Assembly: GCA_003415625.1 (NCBI GenBank)
Contig: PYIU01000008.1
Location: forward strand, 3,224,001-3,288,000
DNA: 64,000 nucleotides
Source: Aquanectria penicillioides
Taxonomy: Eukaryota > Ascomycota > Sordariomycetes > Hypocreales > Nectriaceae
Reading direction: 5' to 3'
Every line of letters starts with the position of its first letter. The stretch's first letter is position 1. Positions 56,159-64,000 of this stretch are shown one piece after another. Position numbers and translations under genes: made by a program. Under the pieces are notes generated by a model, which did not search any database, had not been told where the DNA came from, and worked only from the letters and a program-made list of their open reading frames with translations.

Positions 56159-57279
56159 TGCATGTGGCTAGGATGATCAATACAAGTGTTGAAGCAACCA
56201 GTGCACAGTGTATTTATCATGCACAATCAACCAAATCAAATGGATTGGATGGAATTAAACTACCGCGTAGGTGAGAAGTTCACCTGTAAAGTACCCATGC
56301 CTGAGTAAGACGCTCAGGTGTGTCTCCTTAAGGCTTTCCCTGACAATGCGCAGTGGCGTCATCCGCTGCCCAAAAAGACGAGCGTGCATCACGCGACTTT
56401 ACTCCGTAGCAACGGATATGAATGCAAGCCTGAGACACGAGGCCAATGGCCCAGCATCAGTGACATCAGGGCTTTCTAAATACGCGCTTGAGGGTCGTGT
56501 CGAGAGAGATTACCGCTGTGCGGTGGGGCTCAGCTTCGTCTCAGGTCTCCGAAACGTCTTGGTAGCAGGGGTTTCACTGGCGGAAAATCCACACAATGTT
56601 TCAAGACAAGAGCTTGTGGATATAATGTCCATCCTTGCCTCGTTCTGCCTTCGTAGCCATCCTTTTAAGCTTAAACCTTAAGTGTTTATTGTTAGGTATA
56701 AACTGATTGAGGAGAGCCCGCGGCTTCCGAAAGGAGACAAAATGCCTCGAGGATCAGGGCATCGTCAGCCGGGTGGATTGGCAAGATCGGCTATGCCAAA
56801 CTCATCTTGTTCCGGTATTTCACCGCATACTAAGAGGCAAACTGGACGCCAAGAATCTTACCGGAGAAATATTGCTTTCCGAGGATATTAAAACGAATCG
56901 TTCATGCCTGGAGGCCACCGTTTTGGAGCCTGGGGTGGTTTATGACTCCACACCTGGTTACAGAAGTTTCATGGTTTGCAATACGGCACACCTATCAGGA
57001 TGCGAACAACAGTTTCAGGGCCATTCCCAAGAACAACAGGTACGCGTTTTTAGCATTTTGGCATGGGTGATCCTCGCAACGATACTGAAGAATCCAATCC
57101 CCCTGATGTAGCGAATATATTCCCGTCGCTAGCTCCCTGTCGCGGGAAAATTCAGCCTTAGTTCTCGCCGACCGGGGTCCTCGTTCTCGTCCCGAGCGAT
57201 ATAAACAGACTGCCGTACGCCTCCTTGATGATGAGGTAGCCCCGACTGCAAACACTTTTCATTCTTTCCAATCTCAATC
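56159..57279. other. Intergenic, no gene recognised
   Basis: Two overlapping open frames (56271-56681, 56707-57111, plus strand) have no known domain and no linking splice sites I trust. The last 150 bp should be the core promoter and leader of the secreted beta-helix gene. Confidence 0.4.
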
Positions 57280-58344
57280 ATGGTTCGATTCTTCAGTTCT
57301 ACGACAGTGCTGGCACTTGTCTCCCTCGCCCAGGCCGAGTGTGGTGCCGGCACTCCCGACGCTCTGGTCTCTGGCTCGAGTGGTTCCTTCACAGCGACTG
57401 TCGGCTCAAGCTCAGTTTACTCGGGATCTGACTACCTCACTGCCATCCAGACGGCGCTGGACTCCATCAGCACTGGGCAGCGCGTCGTTGTCTCGGCTTC
57501 TGGCTCCATCGGTGCTGGCACCATCACCATCAGCAGCGGCAAGACCTTTGAGGGCTGCGGCACCATCGATGCGTCCCTCCGCAGCGGCCATGGCGCCATC
57601 GAATCCACCGACACGGCCGACGTTTCGATTCCATACCTCACCATGACTGGTAGCCCATACTTTGGCCTCCGTTTCTCAGGCACTTCAAACTTGGTTCTTG
57701 GTGAGATCACAATGAACCTGAGCGGTGGCATTGGTATCCGGTTCGATCGTGACGCGGCCGCCAACACCAACGTGAAGATGGGCACCATCTCCGTCACCGG
57801 TGCCAGCAGCCACGCAGTTGAGACCTGGAACATTGATGGTCTTGAAATCGACTCGGTTATCGCCCGAGATGTCGGCGAGTGCGGCTTACTTCTCCAGAAG
57901 ACAACAAACGCACAGGTCGGGCTTGTTGATGGTGACAACGCCGGTACTGGCACTGGTTACGCGACGCTGCGATTTGCCAATGCCAACGGTGACCTCGGTA
58001 GCGGCAACTACGAGACTAATGTCTACATCGACAAGGTTGTCTCCCGTGGCGGTGGTCGCGGTATCTTTTGTGTCTCAGAATCTGGTGGCGCCCAAATCAA
58101 GACGGTCGACCTCTCCGACAATGGCAACAACGCCATTCTGATAGAGAACTGCTACAATGTTGCCATTCTGGGCGGCACTGTGAGCGGAGGAGGCGAGGTT
58201 CGCCTTGCAGAGCGTGACGAATTCGAGGGCAACAGTGACATTTCCATCACGCTGGAGGTGAACGACAACTCTGTTCGTGAGTCTCCATGTGGTACGAACA
58301 TCAACTGGGCCATAACTGGCAGTGCTACGCAAGACATTTGCTAA
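57280..58344 (+). CDS. Secreted right-handed parallel beta-helix protein (pectate-lyase-like fold)
   Basis: Intronless, 354 aa. A clear signal peptide (MVRFFSSTTVLALVSLAQA, cleavage before ECG) is followed by TAIQTALDSISTGQRVVVSA and then repeated short beta-strand turns rich in Gly, Asn, Thr and Ser (GTIDASLRSGHGAIES, NLVLGEITMNLSGGIGIRF, GLEIDSVIARDVGECGLLL, ILIENCYNVAILGGTVSGGG). This periodicity is typical of pectate-lyase-superfamily helices. I see no definite polysaccharide-lyase catalytic signature, so the substrate is open. Coding GC is higher than in neighbours, as expected for a well-expressed secreted protein. Probably an extracellular cell-wall-acting or binding protein. Confidence 0.82.
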   Translation: MVRFFSSTTVLALVSLAQAECGAGTPDALVSGSSGSFTATVGSSSVYSGSDYLTAIQTALDSISTGQRVVVSASGSIGAGTITISSGKTFEGCGTIDASLRSGHGAIESTDTADVSIPYLTMTGSPYFGLRFSGTSNLVLGEITMNLSGGIGIRFDRDAAANTNVKMGTISVTGASSHAVETWNIDGLEIDSVIARDVGECGLLLQKTTNAQVGLVDGDNAGTGTGYATLRFANANGDLGSGNYETNVYIDKVVSRGGGRGIFCVSESGGAQIKTVDLSDNGNNAILIENCYNVAILGGTVSGGGEVRLAERDEFEGNSDISITLEVNDNSVRESPCGTNINWAITGSATQDIC

Positions 58345-60219
58345 GTCCAATGCCGCCACCACGCAAGAATCGACTGCGCAATGACTTGGGCGAGGTTCTA
58401 CATAACAAATTCTTTGTATCTATCAAGGCCTTTCAGAACCGTTGACTTGGTGTCTGCAAAGCGCGAGTAAATAGTAACTAAAATCAAGATGGCTCCGGCA
58501 CACACGTAGTCTTGCCGAAAGACGAACCTGGCTTTTATGCCACACGCACATGAATGTGAATGGATGAACGACTTCTTTTCTGCTAAACTCGCCTCTTTGA
58601 ACCAGACGAGAGCAGCGGGGAGAAATCTGAGATGAGATAACGAACAGTTGCAATCATGATCCCATACCCGGTCTGCGTTGAAAATTGATCGCTGTCGAGT
58701 TAGTGTAGAAGCGACCGGAGTGGATCTGGGCTGCTAACCCCCATATCCGTCGTATTTTGTTCCCTAGAACCTTCTGAGCCCCCCTAAACCTCTCTAAATT
58801 CGACAGCAGAGAGCACCAAGATGATTGCACAGTTTTCCTGAGTCAACGTCGAAGACAGGGCCGCCACTATTTGATCGCGCTCGACCTGACGACAACATTT
58901 AATGTACCTTGACCAATCTCAGTGTATTTCATGTGAGTTATGACTTGTTTCTAGCTTCCCAGGTAAGCTGTGATCACTTCCCACGCGCGACTTTTGCGTT
59001 ACAAAAGCTCCTCACTCGCTGCGAATTACAGTTGAGCAAGTATCCACATAGACTGTTGCAGATGGCTTAAGAATTAATGGACTATGAAAGGAACAAGTCG
59101 TTACAGAACCCTCGATAATATTTCTCAATTGGCTCTGAATCACGACTGAGACCTGGCAATCCTCTCTATGACTGACCCGGTTAAGTCCAACCATGTGTTT
59201 TCTCCTCCGAAAGAACCCGAGAAACAGAGATCCAGATGTTACCCAGCCCACTGCTACTGTTGTAGAAGACACACCAGAGAAAAGCCAGCGACACAAGCCC
59301 AAGCAAGCCTGGCAGGGCCAAGAGAGTTGGGCGTGGAAGGGCGATTAGGAGTTTCAGTTACCGGAAAACCAGGCTCAGTTTCCCATCCATGTAAGTGCCT
59401 TCCCGCAGCCACGTACTAGACAACGCAGTCATAGACGGCAAAGTATCGAACACGGCGATGGAGGTAATGATATAGGAGCCAGGTTGGGCGGAGAGGCCGG
59501 TGCAAATCTCTCAGGAAGTGGCGGTAGGCTAGAGGGAGGGGCTGAAGGAGGGGGAACAGATGGAAGGGGGCAGCGAGCGGTGGGGGAGAAGCCAGAGGAC
59601 CAAGGGGAGTTGAGTAAGCTGCGCTCTCTGCCTTTTCTAATTAGGATGGCCTTGACATATTTTTACTCCCCAACACGACGTCTCAAGGAGGAAAGCAATC
59701 TCTATATCGCCTTGGCCGTCTCACAGACAGGGCGGGTGGGCAAGAATTGATTCGTGGTTTCCCTCATTCAACTCTACAGTTGCCGAGCTAATGCTCCTTT
59801 ACTCAACATAGACATACATTTTGCACAGCAGTTCTGATCCCAATGGAAGGGCTTGCAGAACAATACTTATATCCAGGCAAGATAATTAAACACTAACATA
59901 AGCTTATTCTATACAACTCCGGACTTTATAGGATGGTCAGGCACACCATCATCTACTAGAAGAATCCCAGGTTTTCCAAGATACCAAGCCGTCTGCTGTG
60001 AGCGGTGCATATTACTAACCCAGAATAGGCTAGTAGATCCGACGCATAGACTTTCCATATCAAGGCATAGGGACGCAACTAATTGAGCTTATCTCGTGAT
60101 CCACTGTATTTCCGAGCTTCTTCATCACTTAGTTTTGTCAATTACCTACATCTCAATCACATAGACCTCAACCTTGGAACCACATCACAACTTCTCACCT
60201 TTGAGCACACTGATTAAAT
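58345..60219. other. Intergenic, no gene recognised
   Basis: A long spacer. A purine-rich, GGA/GGG-dense tract is at about 59480-59620. No supported coding sequence; the last part is the promoter of the FAD oxidoreductase. Confidence 0.45.
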
Positions 60220-61845
60220 ATGTCAGGTGAGCAATGACCCAACTCAAGGCCTTATTTACCATCTTGAAAACTGATCTGGCCATCAACACATTTAGATTCT
60301 CATATCTTCAAGTTATTGAGGACTGATCCGGGGTTGCCTGCGCCACATCCAAGCGAGCCATATTGGCTGCAGCCATCTCATTCACTCAGCCATAAGCGGT
60401 CTCCTCTTCTGACTCAAATCACCGACATTGTGGTTATCGGATCCGGTGTTACAGCAGCGAGCGTTGTCCGCACGCTGCTTGAAGAAGACCCGGCTTGCCG
60501 CATTACTCTCTTGGAAGCTCGAAGTTTGTGCTCTGGTGCTACTGGCCGAAACGGCGGTCACCTCATCACCTACGGCGCACTTATATACTCTGAGCTGAAG
60601 ACGGCATTTGGCAAAGAAGCAGCGACTGAAATCACAAAATTCACCCTGGACAATATTGCGCGCACTAAAGAGTTGGTAAGGGAATTTGGCAAGGATGCGC
60701 AATATAGAGAAGTGACTCGCTTTCGAGGATTTGAAGACGATGCATCCTTCCAAGACGCAAAACAGAGCATAGCAGAATTCGAAAACGATAACCCTTCCAT
60801 GGCCGGAATGTACCGTGTGGTTGAAAAGGATGACGCAGCTAAAGTGAGCGATATCCTGGGAATTTCATCCCCAACAAAAGGGTCTGCTTGAAACTAATAA
60901 TCAATCGCGCAGAATCATGGTGTGCATGGAGTCGTCGGCGGGATCCTCTTCGCTGCGGGTGCGCTTTGGCCATACCGCCTTATCACGAGCATGTTTGAAC
61001 AACTTTCCAAGCGATACGGATCCAGGCTATCTCTTGAGGCCTATACGCCCGCTCTCGAGATCAAACATGATCCCAATGCCTCGTCAAACTCCTACTCTGT
61101 CGTAACCCCAAGGGGAACAGTCAAGACTTCGCAGGTTATTCACTGCACCAACGGCTATACAGGCCACTTGTTGCCAAAGCTACGAGGCCCTCTTTTCCCG
61201 TTTCGAGGTAGCATGACGGTCCAGGATCTCGGAGAGTCTATCTTCAACCTAGGCGGAGAGAGCTCGTGGAGCCTGCATCACGTCGACCAGCATGATCCCA
61301 ACACGGGTCTTACGCAAGTTGGTACCTTTTACCTTCAACAGAATCAGCTCTCCGGACAGTTCTTCTTTGGGGGTGAGAAAACAACTATGGTAGGGGCCAT
61401 CAATTCGGATGATTCGATTATTGATTGGACCACTGTTCAATGCCTGCAAGAGAAACTGCCCAGACTTTTTGGACTCCCAGCTTCTCAGGCTCGTTTAGTT
61501 AGCGCATGGACAGGAATCATGGGATTCACATCAGATGGCCTACCTCTTGTCGGCCAGCTGGGCAGTGGAGTAACTGACCGATCTGGGCAGGGTGAATGGA
61601 TCGCTGCAGGTTTCAACGGAATGGGCATGAGCATGTGCGTGCTGTGCGGCGAACGGCTTGCAAAGAAGATTTTGGGCCGGACCTCTGGTGCATCTATTCC
61701 ACTCCCGTATCAGGTAACAACAGAGCGACTTGTGAAGAGTTTGAAGATTGAAGGGTCTGTGGAGATTATCAAGGAAATGTTTCCCTCGGAGAACACTCTA
61801 ACTGGCGGCGTAAGAGGAAAGCAAGCTCCCAAAGCAAAACTTTAA
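60220..61845 (+). CDS. FAD-dependent oxidoreductase (DAO family)
   Basis: Three exons, 60220-60226, 60296-60843 and 60913-61845, giving 495 aa. The first coding exon is only 7 nt (ATG TCA G), joining DSHIFKLLRTDPGLP. The FAD motif is DIVVIGSGVTAASVVRTLL, followed by LEARSLCSGATGRNGGHL, the conserved ATGRNGGH flavin-contact block of D-amino-acid-oxidase/glycine-oxidase-like proteins. The C-terminal half has VIHCTNGYTGHLLPKL, a substrate-domain sheet with FFFGGEKTTMVG, and the final FAD loop SAWTGIMGFTSDGLPLVGQL with AAGFNGMGMSMC. Such fungal proteins oxidise amines or amino acids; the substrate is undetermined. If the micro-exon model is wrong, the first in-frame ATG would lie downstream and shorten the N-terminus. 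Confidence 0.85.
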
Positions 61846-62593
61846 GACAGCAATTTAGATTACGGATGTATTGAAAAAAAAAATCCCACCTGAACACAAG
61901 ACACCGTCACTCGTGAGATTTGAAACAACTCTTTACCAACACATGAAAATAAAACAAGCGGCGGCCCCCATACCCTGTGCCTCAGTATCCTAACCAGACC
62001 TACAAAACTAGGCAGATTGAAAGAGCTAAAAAGCGTGAAGAATACGGATAGAAAGGAAGGGCTTAAAATGACTAGCACGTGACTGTCCGAAAGAGGGCAA
62101 GTGACTTTTTGTACCAAAAGGCACATCTTTTTTCTTGTTAATGCTTGTGGAACTTCCCGTCGCACATTTATTGCCAAGCCCATTAATGCAGACTAAGCTC
62201 GTACGTAGCCTATCTCGTTTATTCTATTTTCCATGTTCAAACCCTTCCAACAAGCAACAGGATCAAGACAATTGGCTTGGAAGGCAAGCAACGACCTGCA
62301 ACGACCTGCGCCATTCTATCTAGGCTGGAAATGAAGCACAGATTGTACTTACCCTAGACTTTGTGAGGATCGAGTGAATTAGGTTAGCGTTCGAGCACAT
62401 GGTCCGTGCAGATCGGACCAACCAATTTCATCGAGCTGAGTCAGCACATAGACTAACTAATCCCAGGTTGCCAATCCTCCTTTGATCTTCCCAAGAAAAC
62501 GGTTGACTTGTTACAGACAACCTATCGCTGATTTTATTGATTCAGGAAGAGGTATCCTCTTTTCCCAAACTTTAGGCTTCTTTAGTCCATATC
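61846..62593. other. Intergenic, no gene recognised
   Basis: Contains an A-run at about 61874-61882 and the promoter of the kinase-ankyrin gene. No coding sequence seen. Confidence 0.5.
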
Positions 62594-64000
62594 ATGGGAA
62601 TATGTTGCTCCCGGACCAAAGTCGAGCCGGTCCCCGACGCGTCTGACGCGTCTGAGGCGACTGACCTGCCTGAGCAACGTTATCAGCCTGACCAGCCTCG
62701 CGAGTACGCCAACGATGACGAGATTCCTTTTGCGCCTGATGGCAATGGCCCCATCATAGACAATCTTGTTGAGAGGGTCAAAGGGAATTCCGGCCCTTTC
62801 AAAGGTCTCGAATGTGTCCGCAAAACTGTTATCAAGGAATCAGACCCCAGTACACGAGAAGCTACGAAACGCAAACTGATTCAAGAAGCAAGAATCCTCC
62901 ACTACGCTCGTCACCATCACGTTGTTCGTCTCATTCATACATACTTTGACAACCGAGATCAGGGACAGGTAAAATTCTCAGTTGTCATGGACAGAGCAGA
63001 TGGAAACCTGTTCGAGTATCTCAAGCCTGGGAAGACGCCCGAGAGAAAGTGGTTTGGTTGCCTAATTGGCGTTGTGCACTATATCCATACCTTGGGTGTC
63101 CGCCACAGAGACATCAAGCCGACAAATATTTTGATCAAGGGCGAAACAGTCCTCTTGGCAGATTTTGGAATATCACAGATGGGCCTTGGGAAGACGATGC
63201 CAACCACGAATCTGTACCGGAATTCTTTGAGGACACGACAGTACTGCGCTCCTGAAGTGGACCAAGGCAGGACCAGAGGACGATCGGCAGATATCTTCTC
63301 GTTAGGTGCTGTGTTTCTAGAGATGCTTCTTGCTCATTATTATCCAAGTGGACTTCAAGAACTAGGCGGCATCTTACAAACTCCGTCTGAACAGGGATCA
63401 TCATATGCCAAAAACATCGACATGGTCCATGGATGGATGAACCAGAGGCTTCACCCGATTGGCTGGGAACAGGAAATCCTCACTCTTTGTCAGATGATGT
63501 TGCAAACCGATCGGAACCTTCGTCCAACTGCTGAAAAGTTGGATTTAGATTGGTCAGCGAGTGTGAGCTTGGACAAATCTCTGATTTGCAAATGTGCCGG
63601 CCTTAGGTCTAAAACAAAGGAAGATGCTTTGATAGTGGCATGCCAAATGGGCTCAGTAGACCAAGTTAAATGTCTAATCAATGAAGGAGTAGACCCGAAC
63701 ACCATGAGCGCGATTCATCATGCTTCTGCAGCTAGATCAAAAGCTACTGTGCAGGCTTTGTTGGAAGCTGGGGCTTCCGTTGATGGCCTGAACCCTAGCG
63801 GACAGACAGCCTTGCACTGTGCAGCACGAAATGGAGCCGAAGACGTGGTTACATTGCTTTTGGATCACGATGCTAATGTCAATGCAAAAGACGAAAACGA
63901 GCAAACAGCACTTCAAGGCGCAGCGGCACATGGGTATGATAATATTGTGAAAATATTATTATATGCGGGAGCCGATCTTAATGCAGAAGACTATGGTGGA
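62594..64000 (+). CDS. Protein kinase-ankyrin repeat protein, N-terminal 469 residues
   Basis: Partial gene, open from the ATG at 62594 to the right edge without a stop (469 codons). It begins MGICCSRTK, a strong N-myristoylation start with adjacent palmitoylatable cysteines, so it is probably membrane-tethered. A short acidic linker leads to a kinase domain with a reduced N-lobe: the ATP-site Lys is K77 (CVRKTV), the catalytic loop HRDIKPTN is at residues 171-178, ADFGIS has D190 and YCAPEV has E221. The glycine loop is not canonical. From about residue 340, ankyrin repeats begin (DALIVACQMGSVDQVKCLI, GQTALHCAARNGAEDVVTLL, ALQGAAAHGYDNIVKILL) and run off the window. Kinase-ankyrin fusions are abundant in ascomycetes alongside NLR-type genes; the target is unknown. 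Confidence 0.88.
   Translation, partial: MGICCSRTKVEPVPDASDASEATDLPEQRYQPDQPREYANDDEIPFAPDGNGPIIDNLVERVKGNSGPFKGLECVRKTVIKESDPSTREATKRKLIQEARILHYARHHHVVRLIHTYFDNRDQGQVKFSVVMDRADGNLFEYLKPGKTPERKWFGCLIGVVHYIHTLGVRHRDIKPTNILIKGETVLLADFGISQMGLGKTMPTTNLYRNSLRTRQYCAPEVDQGRTRGRSADIFSLGAVFLEMLLAHYYPSGLQELGGILQTPSEQGSSYAKNIDMVHGWMNQRLHPIGWEQEILTLCQMMLQTDRNLRPTAEKLDLDWSASVSLDKSLICKCAGLRSKTKEDALIVACQMGSVDQVKCLINEGVDPNTMSAIHHASAARSKATVQALLEAGASVDGLNPSGQTALHCAARNGAEDVVTLLLDHDANVNAKDENEQTALQGAAAHGYDNIVKILLYAGADLNAEDYGG

Noticed and set aside
56271..57111. Two plus-strand open frames of about 135 codons
   Set aside because: No recognisable domain and no reliable start or splice link; possibly decayed sequence, but not callable.
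1..64000. CRISPR arrays, bacterial operons, rRNA and tRNA genes
   Set aside because: The 20-bp repeat at 56073 is head-to-tail without spacers. Gene structure is eukaryotic. I did not find a convincing tRNA or rRNA by eye, though a covariance-model scan could still find one.

Overview
The window looks like chromosomal DNA of a filamentous ascomycete (Pezizomycotina). Genes carry short spliceosomal introns (about 50-180 nt). There are two Zn2Cys6 regulators, several MFS/OPT transporters, NLR-like and C2H2-accessory proteins, and repeat relics that look mutated by RIP. I could not fix the class or species. All exon boundaries below were derived by hand from splice motifs and reading phase, and should be read as models.

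Layout. 0-7 kb: the N-terminus of a dynamin-like GTPase running off the left edge, a decayed MCT-type MFS pseudogene, and an uncharacterised serine-rich-tailed membrane protein. 7-10 kb: an intact 13-exon oligopeptide transporter (OPT). 10.5-17.7 kb: a head-to-head pair of signalling or non-self-recognition-like genes sharing 276 bp. One is a DUF7580-like/PNP-UDP nucleosidase-domain protein. The other is a Ras guanine-nucleotide exchange factor fused to an NLR-accessory-type C2H2 N-terminus. 18-26.7 kb: a probable catabolic cluster of a DHA1 MFS exporter, an M20 amidohydrolase, a Zn2Cys6 regulator and a Dal5-like permease, with a tight group of GATA motifs. 28.2-29.6 kb: a very AT-rich, RIP-degraded Tc1/mariner-like transposon.

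29.9-42.5 kb: an arginyl-tRNA-synthetase-like gene whose HIGH and KMSKS signatures are destroyed while the frame stays intact, an FAD monooxygenase divergent from a second Zn2Cys6 regulator, and an NmrA-type protein. These could belong to one metabolic locus. A decayed small zinc-ribbon gene, a putative solo LTR and a TA-flanked MITE lie among them.

44.4-54.5 kb: the most unusual part. A two-gene module (a small CxxC zinc-ribbon protein followed by a ~600-aa single-TM protein) occurs twice in the same order and strand, with a second MITE copy between the units. A third, degenerate copy of the small gene lies at 34 kb. 54.9-64 kb: an HD-domain phosphohydrolase, a 20-bp tandem repeat, a secreted beta-helix protein, an FAD oxidoreductase, and a protein kinase-ankyrin gene running off the right edge that begins with a dual-acylation signal.

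Three genes need GC-AG introns to give sensible proteins.
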